Shown: piece by piece, positions 1 to 10,100 of the stretch
Layout: each line of letters starts with the position of its first letter
Position numbering within the stretch: position 1 is the stretch's first letter
From: Mesaphorura yosii
Taxonomy: Eukaryota; Arthropoda; Collembola; Poduromorpha; Tullbergiidae
Direction of reading: 5' to 3'
Assembly: GCA_009869945.1 (NCBI GenBank)
Contig: WIXG01000055.1
Span: 62,001 to 126,000 of the forward strand
Length of the DNA stretch: 64,000 nt
Notes under the pieces: model-generated
Database searches by the model: none
Told to the model about the DNA's origin: nothing
What the model saw: the letters and a program-made list of their open reading frames with translations, nothing else
Made by a program: the position numbers and the translations under genes

Positions 1-1
1 T

Positions 2-482
2 CCGGTCGACGAGAGACTGGACTCGACGGATGCGACACTGGTGGACGCGATCCACACAAATCAGAATGAGCTGGGCTACGCCGGTCCGATTGCAGCCTTC
101 GACTTCTTCATGAACGGAGGCGGCCCCGCACCGCAGCCCGACTGCCCCTCCCTCACCCCGTACTGCAGCCACAACATGGCCTGGCGGTTGTACGCTCAAT
201 CCATCTCGACAGACCCAGTTCTCTCGTGTCCCTGCTCCGTGGTCGTGAAGAACGGAACGGCAACTCCGGCCGTGAAGTCTTGCCCGGATGACCAGAAGAT
301 AATTTTTGGCGCATTCCTGCACGAATCGTAAGGAGGCCTTTAAGCATAGCTGACACTCTAGTGCCAATGCTATTTACAGTGTTGATTGTTGCAGGTCAGT
401 CCTGAAGAAAGGTATGTACTGCCTCGATTTGCGCCTCCACGAGCAGCTGGGCCTCACGAGTGCATCCACCCACTTTCGCTGA
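2..482 (+). CDS. Pancreatic-type lipase, 3' end only
   Basis: This is the C-terminal part of a secreted triacylglycerol/phospholipase-A1-type lipase; the 5' part lies outside the window. Exon 2-327 reads in frame from base 2. It shows the hallmark stretch of the lipase alpha/beta-hydrolase fold after the catalytic Asp: RLDSTDATLVDAIHTN, then a GP..FDFFMNGG segment, a Cys pair around QPDC and YCSH, and the AWRLYAQSI helix. A GT donor at 328 joins an AG acceptor at 393-394, and the last exon 395-482 ends with TGA after a GMYCLDL strand that is typical of family C-termini. The longer read-through of exon 1 to a TAA at 329 is therefore intronic. The catalytic Ser, Asp and His are not visible here, so activity cannot be judged. 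A poly(A) signal follows at 594-599. Confidence 0.85.
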
Positions 483-593
483 TTGCACGCAATACTTGTT
501 GCGATACTTTTAGAGAGATTTTACATTCCACATTTACATTTACATTTAAACTCGTACACTTTAGGACAGATGAATGCTCAAGAAAGATTTTGC

Positions 594-599
594 AATAAA
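594..599 (+). terminator. Poly(A) signal of the lipase gene
   Basis: AATAAA lies 112 bp after the lipase stop codon in AT-rich DNA. The rest of 483-806 is 3' UTR and short intergenic sequence with no other gene visible. Confidence 0.6.
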
Positions 600-806
600 T
601 TCTTATCTTATAAATATCGATGACCTTGTTGGACGTTGGCTTGGAATTGTACGTAAAGAGAATTTGTTTCATGAGTGCTGAAGACTCTGTCGTTTAATTT
701 TGCAGGAGGAATAGATTTTACGAGCAAAATCGACCAAAAGCGCCAAAATGTGAACGGCCTCCGTTAATACCCAGAAATTGACCTGCCAAAATTGCCAAAT
801 TCAAGT

Positions 807-1811
807 ATGCTTGTGCGTTTTAAATACAAGGCTACAGCTATCGCATTAAACCTTCCAATTTTCATTATGTTTGTCCTTTCGTCGCTTGCATTTGTCGGTG
901 CTGAGTCAGAGTTTTGTGAAGACGAGGCTGTCGACACACAATTCTGTCCCCTGCGCCCAGGCATTGGCGAATCGTTGAGCAGACCCAATAAGAAGGGCGT
1001 TTATCTCGTCTGCGAGGCGGACATTCTCACTCCGTGCGCCGCGACGCTGCAAGAATCCCAGAGAGCAAAGAGCCAGTCCACGACCACAAAGACGACAGCG
1101 GCGACAACCGCCGTTTTACCGACTACGATAAGAACCACCACAACTACGATGATAATGCCCACAATTCCAATTCCAAGTCTACCTGCAGCTACCCCACCGA
1201 CATTACAATCGCCCTGTCCTTCATTTGAAGCCATTTGCGAGGAGGAAAGGAGCCGCTGTGACATGTCCGTACCGACATTGACATCCTCCATGACGATCCA
1301 TGTGAATCAGATCCGTATAAAGTCCGAACCCGGACACGAGTCAGCTCCCGAAGAAACGCCGACACAGACACCGACACAAACGGCAACGTCCACTCAGAGC
1401 GTGTCGCTGTTCCCTACGCAAGAAATCAGTCTTCGAAAACAGCAAGTCGAAATGGACAACCTCCAACTTCAGAACAAGTACACAGGCAGAGGCAGCAGCC
1501 AAGAAATTCTGACCGGAACCTCGCAGGCTAAAAGGGGAACCTTCAGTTTTGATGAATACGACCACACTTCACCTGCTTGGGCGCAAACTGCAAACAAATT
1601 TGAATTTTCGAGGATCCTCTTCGACACGTTCAAGAAGCAGCCAATCTTCAAGAACGTGAGGACATTTGGGGAGATCCGAGACCAACTTCACGTGCTAAAG
1701 TATGGAAATGGGCAGCACAAAGTTGGAGAAGAACGAGAACGCCTTGGAAGACGGAAAAGAAGGTCAGAATTCACAGTTCACGTACAATGTGTTGCTAAGG
1801 CCCTTCAGTAG
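807..1811 (+). CDS. Secreted Thr/Ser-rich protein of unknown function
   Basis: An uninterrupted single-exon reading frame of 334 codons. The frame can be extended upstream to a TTG at 792, but the first real ATG is at 807. Residues 1-32 form a signal peptide: a basic start, a long hydrophobic core and an Ala-rich cut site before ESEF. Four Cys follow within about 50 residues, then a mucin-like Thr-rich stretch, a second Cys group (CPSF, AICEEE, SRC), a low-complexity Thr/Pro/Gln segment and a basic C-terminal part with an RRKRR cluster that could be a furin site. I do not recognise a family. The four N-terminal Cys and the Thr-rich linker recall chitin-binding or peritrophic proteins, but the spacing is not diagnostic. 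No canonical poly(A) signal follows at once. Confidence 0.55.
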   Translation: MLVRFKYKATAIALNLPIFIMFVLSSLAFVGAESEFCEDEAVDTQFCPLRPGIGESLSRPNKKGVYLVCEADILTPCAATLQESQRAKSQSTTTKTTAATTAVLPTTIRTTTTTMIMPTIPIPSLPAATPPTLQSPCPSFEAICEEERSRCDMSVPTLTSSMTIHVNQIRIKSEPGHESAPEETPTQTPTQTATSTQSVSLFPTQEISLRKQQVEMDNLQLQNKYTGRGSSQEILTGTSQAKRGTFSFDEYDHTSPAWAQTANKFEFSRILFDTFKKQPIFKNVRTFGEIRDQLHVLKYGNGQHKVGEERERLGRRKRRSEFTVHVQCVAKALQ

Positions 1812-2633
1812 GACAATTTGGCTAGAGCCTACTTAACTACAATCTTAAGCTGAAGTCTGGTAGGTAATTTCCTGATAAACGCACAGCAGGTACTTTTCAA
1901 GGTCTAAGGGCGGCATTACCAATCGATTCTCACCCTCGATAATTTAAGTTCCCTTAGCAAAGTGAGGTCGGAAGTCAGAGTACATATTCACACTCCACTT
2001 CGTATTCCCAATCAAATGTGAGCGTTTGCTTTGCAAAGTGCACACTCATGCTTTCTCTGAGTGCACTTGAGAGCAGCGAAACTTAATTTTCATTGTTTTA
2101 CTTCACAAGTCGTTGCGTTTAGAGCTTTCACTACAATTTAAGCCAGAATTTACGTGTGCTTGTCAACGTTATCATGAAATTTCGTTAATCGTGATCCGTT
2201 GATAACAGCAGTCTTCGTAATTAACTAGAATAGTATATTTAACGTAAAAAATGAGTGCGTCAATCGAAAATGGAGTCAGCAGTGACGAAGAACTGGTCTC
2301 TGAAGTTTATCTGGTCTGGTTTATCAATTGAGTTAATTTTTAAACAGTGCCGGACACGATCGGGCTTTTTGAGTATGCCATCGAAGTATGATGCCGCAAC
2401 GGAATAACGTGAAACAACACATTGACGAAGCATCTAGCTCATTTCTGCCTGGTTGCATGTGGTGTCCATGGACCTCCAAACTCATCAAGAAAAGTATAAC
2501 TAAAAACTAAATTCAATTTGACCTGACATTTTGAATTTATGTGCTTAATAAGGCCTGCTCGACTGTCGCCTTGAAGTACTTATTATTTTGCTTCAGTTAA
2601 GACAGCGTTCTTACCTGCACTGTACGAATACCA
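1812..2633. other. Intergenic, no gene seen
   Basis: AT-rich DNA without a supported reading frame. It holds one reverse copy of a TTGATTGGGAAT motif at 2004-2015, which recurs in direct orientation near 5.7-5.85 kb. The minus-strand continuation of the SEC14-like relic may extend into it, but I could not place a further exon. Confidence 0.5.
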
Positions 2634-3140
2634 CTATAATGAATTGGGAGCTGATTCTCCGGAATCTCGGACCGCAGTAGCTTTTTCCATTTTCCAGTCT
2701 CTTAGTCCAGTAACTGAATTGCTTCCTGTGTAGGGAGTGACAGAAAGGGGAGAATCACTTGAATGAGGGATAGAAATGCGCGCGGTGCTGGTCGATGAGT
2801 GACTGCAACTGAGGACAATTTTCCTCACACTCACCATGCCAACACTCCCGATCACAATGGGACGAGTGTATTTGTCCAGTCCCTCAAACACGACTGGAAA
2901 CTGATTCTTTACCGCAGGCTTGAATTGAGTTAGTAGAATGCTTTCCTTTTTATTGTCCAGGCGCCAGGTCATCGGCTGTTTGATCAAATCAGGCGCTTGT
3001 CTCACATTACGGTTTATAAATGACACTGGCCAAAAGCGGACGCAGTTGGGTGATGAGTTGCTCCTGGTCATGTGTGATCGTTTCGGGTTCAGCTTTAATT
3101 GGGATTGTGATAGTCAAGAGCAGGACACAAGTTAAATTAC
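2634..3140 (-). pseudogene. SEC14/CRAL-TRIO-like gene relic
   Basis: Three minus-strand segments match successive parts of secreted SEC14-like lipid-transfer proteins but sit in different frames. First comes a hydrophobic leader followed by the frame with ITHDQEQLITQLRPLLASVI (about 3140-3020). Next is the CRAL-TRIO N-domain end and start of the lipid-binding fold, with NVRQAPDLIKQPMTWRLDNK and GLDKYTRPIVIGSVGM..VRK (about 3010-2825). Last is a SQFIIVVFVQC strand in a third frame (about 2665-2640), next to a GTAAGA donor. Roughly 15-20 residues expected between segments one and two are absent. The frame changes lie in sequence with no good splice pair, so a decayed gene fits best; unusual splicing or an assembly error is possible. 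No initiating ATG was found. Confidence 0.6.
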
Positions 3141-3591
3141 TCAACGAAATTTGTGTACAAGGAACTGAATTAGACCGCTGAGTAGAGCATCAGTCAAGAG
3201 ACTGACTTGACAATTCAAATGCAAGCGAGTCTGTCGAGTGTTTCTCTTTCTTTACGCTAATCGCGTTTCTTGGCCGCGAGTGACCTAAGCGAAACTCGAG
3301 TGACACAAACTTTACATCTTATGGGAGACAACCACTTGATTTTATTACACCTATTTCAACGACTTGCAACAAAATTTTAAGGATTAATGAGTAGTCTTGA
3401 AGGTCTAATGAAACGAACTCTTGGTTATTCGTATGTGAGTGGCTCATTCGTGCCGCCCCCGCGTCCAAGTCGACGCACTGCTCCGTTGTCAGAGTGGATT
3501 GTCCATCCATGATAGAAATATTGCTTTGACATAAATCGCAATAGAAATTTAGCCAATGAGAAAGTTCCACTCAATGTAAGCAAATTACAAT

Positions 3592-3597
3592 TTTATT
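3592..3597 (-). terminator. Poly(A) signal of the gustatory-receptor-like gene
   Basis: AATAAA on the minus strand, about 55 bp after the stop codon of the receptor gene. A second AATAAA lies near 3340 on the same strand. The stretch 3141-3591 shows no supported coding sequence; an 83-codon open frame at 3319-3570 has no recognisable domain. Confidence 0.6.
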
Positions 3598-3649
3598 CAA
3601 CTGATCTGTTAAAATTACTCACTTAATCAACCAAATAAACCAAATGAAC

Positions 3650-4900
3650 TTATTTCATTGGATAAGCACACAATAACAGAATTGTTTTATCAAAGACCGT
3701 GTGCCAGAAGCCGAGTACACTCGTCTCCTCCACTTTGTAGCTAGAACTTAACCATATGGTCATTGGTCGCAATGTTTTCAATTCTCGGCGTAGAACGTCG
3801 AATCGATGCGGTGTCATTCTTGCTTTGTGCAAATTAAGATCATATTTCCAAATTGCAAGTAAGTCCACAGATCTGACATGTAATTGTCCTAAAGTGTGTA
3901 TCGTAAACGAGTTTACTGAAGAAGACAGGAGAAATACTAAAAACAAGAAAGTTCGTTCCAAAGCTGCACCATTTGACCCAAATACAAGGTAAAGTGATAT
4001 GTTGGCAATGAAAAGCACCATTGCCAAACAAATGGAGAAAAAATCTGACATAAATTCAATATAATTGTTCAGCAGAAGTTTTACACTTTGGTATGCGAAC
4101 AATACGTCATTCACCAATTCCACATTACACAATATTGATTTCCTACGTAATTTAACCTTGAGCAATTCAATAGATGACAACGAAGCAGCTATCACGAAAA
4201 GGATCAAAATTGTATTGAGTCGGGACACACCGGTTATTACAGAGTAGAAGTACATGAAGTAAAATAATGCTGTTATTGAATATACAATAAGCTTGGTAGC
4301 ATAAAAACTGGGACCAATAAGCAATTCTCCAAGTTGTCGAACTATTTGTGCAAAAACGATAGCAAGATCATCCAATAAAAGTAATAGCACAAGAATTGAA
4401 CCTGGGATGAGAACCCAAATAAAAATTGCATAAATCGTTGTTAGGCACGTACACAGTGTCTGATTCTGTTCCGCACTTTCTATTCTCTCGTTTGCAGTCC
4501 AATGTTCTTCAAACGGTATGTTGATGCATTTCTCTTCAAATCGCCATTCTGAATTAAGAAAGTATGATTTCAGTTGTGCATGTCTTGACCACCCACAAGT
4601 GTAGTCAAGGTGAATTATAAGAAGGATAGCAGCATTTAATATGATTAAGAATGGAAATAAAATGCTTGTAATAGCTCGGGCTTTAGCAAGATAGTAGGCG
4701 ACATACGTAATTGGTATTAGTAAAATTGAACATGAAATGCTGAACAAAAAATTCAGAGTGAAAAGTTTCCAGAATCTTTTAGATTTGTTGAATTCGAATT
4801 GTCGTGCTTTTAAATTCAAGACAACTGGGAAAACTCCAAGTCTGGTGGTGAGATTAAGAGCACGGTTAACACAAAGTAATGTTGCTTCTTCAAAACACAT
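3650..4900 (-). CDS. Gustatory-receptor-like seven-TM chemoreceptor
   Basis: A 416-residue intronless membrane protein with about seven hydrophobic spans, the usual length of the insect gustatory receptor family. A short N-terminal region comes first, paired TM segments follow between residues 45 and 115 (FLFSISCSILLIPITYVAYY and the next span), a loop with Cys follows, and four or more further spans lie between 155 and 370. The C-terminal part (SSYKVEETSVLGFWHTVFDKT then a last hydrophobic stretch) occupies the place of the TM7 TYhhhhhQF signature, but the motif is degenerate: TVFDKT replaces the usual ending. Inferred role: plasma-membrane ligand-gated channel in taste or contact chemosensation. 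ATG at 4900 is the first in frame. Highly divergent intronless receptors of this type occur in large lineage-specific expansions; the ligand cannot be inferred. Confidence 0.8.
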   Translation of the reverse strand: MCFEEATLLCVNRALNLTTRLGVFPVVLNLKARQFEFNKSKRFWKLFTLNFLFSISCSILLIPITYVAYYLAKARAITSILFPFLIILNAAILLIIHLDYTCGWSRHAQLKSYFLNSEWRFEEKCINIPFEEHWTANERIESAEQNQTLCTCLTTIYAIFIWVLIPGSILVLLLLLDDLAIVFAQIVRQLGELLIGPSFYATKLIVYSITALFYFMYFYSVITGVSRLNTILILFVIAASLSSIELLKVKLRRKSILCNVELVNDVLFAYQSVKLLLNNYIEFMSDFFSICLAMVLFIANISLYLVFGSNGAALERTFLFLVFLLSSSVNSFTIHTLGQLHVRSVDLLAIWKYDLNLHKARMTPHRFDVLRRELKTLRPMTIWLSSSYKVEETSVLGFWHTVFDKTILLLCAYPMK

Positions 4901-5905
4901 TTAGGATAATCAACCAAGTTTACGGTTTAACAGAGAACTGATTGATTGCGAACTAAACTGACCAAGCAACAATTCCACACTGTACTGCCTATGAATGACT
5001 GAGTTACTGAATGGATGAATGAGTTACTGAAGCAAATATGTCGGTGTACGCTTCTCTCTCCGGTTATCACACTCCACGAAGACACGAATATGGTCTCAAC
5101 CCGAATATGATCTTGATTCAGAAGTGTATTATGAAGTTTTGTACAACAACATGGCGAGACTACCTACCACTGACTTATGCTCATTGAAAACGCGAACTTC
5201 CAAAAAGTAGACGTTTCCGAATTATAGATGAGAAGACTCGAATACGAATAAAAAGACCGACCGAGCAAGAAAATTACATTAAATATTAGAAGGAATATTA
5301 AATATTCTGAGCCGATGGCTTTATTAGTCAGTCACTCGGAAGCAAGGCAGGTCGCTATGACCTTGCCGAAAGGACACAGGAACTCAATTTTAGCCTGGCG
5401 CATAAATGCATAAAGATTAATTCCGTCCTATTCCAGCAACTGTCCATGGCATTATTGCGTAATATTGGCTTTATTGCTGACCTTCGGACTCTTTCGTTTT
5501 GCACCTTGAATTCCAAGAAACTGTGATACAGTACTCCAATGGGTTACTTCTATCCTTGAGCCTTCGTAGCGGTATTTGGGCGAGGCAAAGTGTACCCCCT
5601 GACTTCACTTTAAAAATGGAATGAACTTTGCAGTTAGAGTATGAGATCACACTCATACTTTTAATCTAGAATATGAAGTAATCGTGGTGAGGTCATTCAA
5701 GTAAGTTGATTGGGAATATGGTGAAAAGTGTCAGAGTTCGCTCACCTTAACAGTTGAGTAACCTCAGCAACAAATTTGATTGGGAATATGAAAATCATGG
5801 AGGACAGCACGCACTCGAACTTTCCATAGGCTAAATGGTGATTGGGAATGTCCCCCTAAGTCTACTCAAGGGTTCGAACAAATAAATTACTCAATGACTC
5901 TCTAA
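4901..5905. other. Intergenic with short repeated motif
   Basis: Separates the receptor (-) from the avidin-like gene (+). No supported gene; a 61-codon minus frame at 5471-5656 shows no domain. A direct repeat of ATGAGTTACTGA occurs near 4996-5030. Three copies of a TTGATTGGGAATATG-like motif lie at 5706-5720, 5776-5790 and 5838-5850, roughly 60-70 bp apart, just upstream of the avidin-like gene. Confidence 0.5.
5706..5850 (+). repeat. Three spaced copies of TTGATTGGGAATATG
   Basis: Copies one and two (5706-5720, 5776-5790) are identical over 15 bases. Copy three (about 5838-5850) matches TGATTGGGAAT. Intervening sequence is not repeated. The copies contain an ATTGG (CCAAT-box complement) core. 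They lie 55-200 bp upstream of the ATG of the avidin-like gene, so they could be promoter elements or the trace of a short dispersed repeat. One inverted copy is at 2004-2015. Confidence 0.45.
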
Positions 5906-5906
5906 A

Positions 5907-7040
5907 ATGCGTTTGAACTGCGTGCTATGTTTGATAATCGTGCCTCCCTTCATCAGTACAGAGAGAGAAACCAGACAGGTACCCGATCCACCCAACAATT
6001 ATCGCAACTATCCGCCAATGACCGCACCCGACGAGGAAAAACTGAGGAACTTATACGGGGTGGATACATTCAAGCAGCACCGCGGGGATTTCTTCAATAT
6101 CGGCGATTTACGCCAGCAAAACGAGGTACATGCGTACATTGAGAAACCAAGCCTTTAGTCAGTGTCCTGCCCTGAAAGAATTACCCTCTTAATTTGTAGG
6201 CTCTCCAGCAGCACGACGAGCACATCAGCCCGCCGTTTCGTAATCCAAGCGACGAGGAGATTCAGCAGAAGATCGACCAAGTGCGACTGCAATACCTTCA
6301 ACAGCGCCAGAGAAGGCAGAAACCGAGCCAGCACGACTTCCCTTTCAGCAGCGGAGATCAGCGGATCACACAACCGGTGCGATCAGCTGCAGATGCGGCG
6401 GTGAAGGAGCCCTTGGCTCAGTTGGATATCAGGCGAATGCTGAAGGAGCTGCTCGAGAGGTTCGACGTCATGAAGCAAGGCCACGGACAGAGCCAGGGTC
6501 AGGGCGTCAATTTAAATGCGCCTCCGCCGCAGCCTCCGTCGGACAGGTGCACTCTTCGTGGAGTCTGGCTATCGGCCGTGACGGGCATCGGAATTAAACT
6601 CGAGCCGCTTTCAGACCACGAAGTGAGGCTCCATGTGGTCGACCTGGGCAAGTACACGGAGCACTGGGAACCAGAGCAGGACGAAGGCAGAGGGTACTAT
6701 AAGCGGTACATTTCCAGCGACTGGAGTGGCAGAGCGGTCGTCTCGACCGAGTCAGCCACGACAATCAGCATCATCCTCCAGGAGAAGTGGACTGTAAGAA
6801 TAACCAACACTGCACTGCCGTGACGGTGCTGATCGCTTGTTTGATTCGATTTCCGTGAACTCATTTCAGAAACGCGACAGAGAGCCCAAAACAGCCGTGT
6901 TCGTGGGTCAGTGTGCGATTTGTTCGGGTGCGCCCACGATTCAGGGCACCTGGATCATGTTTCCCGAGTCCCAGACGTGTTACGAGGACATTTCGAGCAG
7001 GGTGCCGCCGAGGACAGACGTCATGTACCTCCTAAAATAA
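5907..7040 (+). CDS. Secreted avidin-like protein with long N-terminal extension
   Basis: Three exons, 5907-6125, 6200-6793 and 6870-7040, give 327 residues. Residues 1-17 are a signal peptide (MRLNCVLCLIIVPPFIS). A charged, Gln-rich extension with a probable coiled coil (EEIQQKIDQVRLQYLQQ, and RRMLKELLERFDVMK) runs to about residue 185. Residues 190-327 align by eye with avidin/streptavidin: C-x-L-x-G-x-W at the first strand, IILQEKW for the avidin VNWK strand, TAVFVGQC for TVFTGQC, and TIQGTW for the next Trp strand. The two Cys of the avidin disulfide are present. The biotin-ligand positions after the first Trp read LSAVTG where avidin has TNDLGS, so biotin binding is doubtful. Its 3' end converges with WDR60. 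The family call is by motif order only; another lipocalin-like beta barrel is the alternative. Confidence 0.75.
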
Positions 7041-7044
7041 TAAA
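7039..7044 (+). terminator. Poly(A) signal overlapping the stop of the avidin-like gene
   Basis: AATAAA begins at 7039 inside the TAA stop codon (7038-7040), so the 3' UTR must be very short. Confidence 0.6.
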
Positions 7045-7082
7045 GTACCGTGAATTTATTCCGATTTCTACAAAAGATAACA

Positions 7083-7088
7083 TTTATT
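7083..7088 (-). terminator. Poly(A) signal of WDR60
   Basis: AATAAA on the minus strand, 20 bp after the WDR60 stop. The two opposed poly(A) signals lie about 40 bp apart, so the transcripts almost touch or overlap tail to tail. Confidence 0.6.
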
Positions 7089-7107
7089 AGCAACTCGAAC
7101 GCGTCAT

Positions 7108-10100
7108 TTAATGGCTGATTATCTTGAGGTACATTTGAAAGCGTGACTCGTCCTTCGGAGACAGCGGCTCGACTTTACTCGGAGGACTGCCGATGTGCGA
7201 GCCTTCTGCAGTCAAAATTGCTATGAATTCGCCGGCGTTCGTGTTGAGCACCTCGAAGTCCTTGAGTTCCGTGCCTGGCCCCTTGAAGTCGCTTTGATTG
7301 TCCGGCACGATGTCGCTCTGGAGGATGTCCCAGAATTCCAGCCTGTTCGAATAGCCCACGTAGAACAGAGAACTCCTACACTTACTCCACCGGACCTTGC
7401 ACGGAGGGTCGTTGCAGTTGAGGAGCAGAATCGGCTGACTCCTTCCAAACCGGAACAGCCTGCAGAATCCGTCCTCGTAGCTGGCCAGAAGCAGCTTGTG
7501 CTGCAGTTGAATATCGAAGCTCGTCACGACCACGACCGCCTCCTCGACGAGCCCGCCCATATACATCTCCACCAACTCCTTCGACCCGTCTCGCTTTGCC
7601 GCCACGATGGAGCCCCCTCGCAGCACTCCCTTCCCCACAAACCCGTGATTTGTCCCAATCGCCAGGTTCACGTAGTTTGCTGAGCCCTCGCTTTGCCACG
7701 CGTGCAGTGAGAGCAGCTTCACCGAAGGGCGTGCAAACACCTCGAGCAGGTTGATTTTAGTGCGTATCTTCAACCTCAACTTGGACCACACCGACTCAGC
7801 GACGGATACCTCTTCGCTCTTCACGCGTAAGAATAGGCTCCAGCAGACCAGCAGCTGGTCTTTGTCCAGCGAGATTATCTGCGCAATAAATCGGCGATGT
7901 TTATAATTTCTTGGCAGTGGCGAGAGTAGAAACTTACTTGAGCACAGTTTTTGGTCTCCGGAACCACCGCCAGGCCCGTAATCTGTGATTTGTGATTGGG
8001 TTCCGTCCAGCAGCCTAATCGTTAAGATAAAATTATCACGAGAGTCAGAGCGTTGTGAAATTGGCAAAAGAGAATACGTGACGGGAACTTACTTGTGTTG
8101 ACACTTGGCGACCGAATTGTCTGCCCCTCTTCTTGACTGTGGTACTGCGGGTGCTCAGTCAGATTGAAGCAGTTGACGGACCCGTCTTTGCAACCGACAA
8201 TAGCCAAGCCCAATGCCGAGTTGATCGCCATCGACGTGACTTGCGAGAAGACGCGAAGGAAATACAGCGGTGCCGTTGGCTCCCTCCAAGTCCAGACAGT
8301 CACAACGGTGGATGGGCCATTTGGAGTCCTGAAATCAGTCAAATTAATCTGCTACATCTGCTAATACTCCTCAAAAGTGTCTCGGTCTCACTTGGAACTA
8401 CTTGGTTCAGGTCCACTGCAGCATGCAATTAGGTCCCCTTCGGTGTACAGCGAGTGCGTAGGCAAAACGTCCAAGAAGCTGACAGTCTTGCTCAGTTTCA
8501 CGAGTTTCTTCGAGTCTGGGCCGACCGTGGCCGTCGGCAGCCGATTCAGCGCGTTTTGGGAGGACAGAACGGCCAACATGAGCCGACACGCCTTGTACAA
8601 GAACCGGTTGAGCTTCTCGTGGCCTTTGTGCACCTCCTCCAGCTCGGGCTCGTGACTGCTGTCCTTCACAAGATCAGTGATTGTGTCGTCGCCCACTCCG
8701 ATTGCTTCCTGCTGAATTGACACTGATTTGACACTCATTGCATTGTTCTTGGACCACCCACATCCAGTTGGTTTCTGAGTCCACTTTGCCCGGAGGTGCA
8801 CCGGGTCAGTCTGAGTTTCTTCTTCCATGCCATCGTCAAATGTTTGAGTGCTCGCCTGGAGGAAGTTAGAATTAATGGCAGTTTAGCAGTGTATCTAGAC
8901 TGGAATGAACAGTCGAAACAAACTGATGGGGTTACCTGAAGGCAATTGCGCGTTCGCATGGAACTCATGTACTTTTCGTAGTCCAGCTCGTTCAGTCTGA
9001 AGAGTTCCACATTGCAGGGGTCAAGGCGGAGCATTCCCTGCAGCTTCTTTCCTCGATCCAATTTGGACTCCGTGGATTCCTGGAACGGTAATTCCGAATA
9101 ACAGTCTTGGAATTCTTGTGGAGACTTGCAATATGTAATTAATATTCAACTCACCTCAGCTGCAATTTCAACTTTTGATTTACTTCGCGTGCCTTTTGCT
9201 GATCCCGCAAAGTCGAATGTTATGGATTTCGCTTTTTCAATCACGATGTCGTTTCCAAACCCGTCTGAGTGCCGAATAACGCTGGTTGGCCGTTTCTCCT
9301 CACTCACATTGAAGTATTCGCCTTGTGAAGCTCCATTTTCAGCCGCTGTCGCTGTTTCGACGAATTCTCCCGTAATACTGCTTTTACGACGTGAAGCGTT
9401 GTTTGTCACAGCCTTTCGGGAGATTGGCTGAAAAGATTTCGTGATCACTTCGACTTCTTCAGCACCGTTCACGAAGCCCTGACCCGACTCTGGCACAAGA
9501 TTGGTCGGCAGAAAAGGCTGCTGGCGCTGCTTCTTTAGGTACGAGGCTCGTTGCTTGCTTTGGTGGCGTATCAGCAGCTCAGCTGCTGTCGCGTCGGTTT
9601 TCGCAAAGTCGGTCGGCCCGGAGGACGGAAGGAGTGGAGCATTGAATCTTTTGATCTTCGGCCCTGGCCGGTCTGGCGCGTTCACTGTCACGGCCACGGT
9701 TGGAGGTGTCTGCGACCCGTCGCCTGCAGCTGCGGCGGCGGACATTTTGGTGTTGGAGGGCAATTTGTAGCTGGATCCCGCTCGCGCTCCAGACCTAGAC
9801 CCACGAGACCCAACTCCCGATGCCGGTACGACTGCTGTCTTTCTGCTAATACCAGCCACTGCATCACCACCGTCTGCGTTGGCCAGAAACACTGCGTAGG
9901 CGCTGATTGGCTCCTCGTCATCTGCGTCCTCTGCGTCTGCAGAATTCGGTTGAACGAGGGCCGTTGCCAGCGGTCTCGGTGTTGAGAACGCCTTCATCCT
10001 TCTGGAACTCTTCTTCTGCTGCTTTGTGTCGGCCTCAGTCTGTGCTTCTGCCGGAGCTCCATTCGGGGCTGGAGTGACGAGAGTTGTGTTGGTAAACTTC

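Noticed and set aside
329-331. Stop directly after lipase exon read-through
   Set aside because: A GTAAG donor precedes it and the next exon restores the typical lipase C-terminus, so the stop is intronic.
7195-7683. Plus-strand 162-codon frame
   Set aside because: Antisense of the WD40 exon of WDR60; no start context and no domain.
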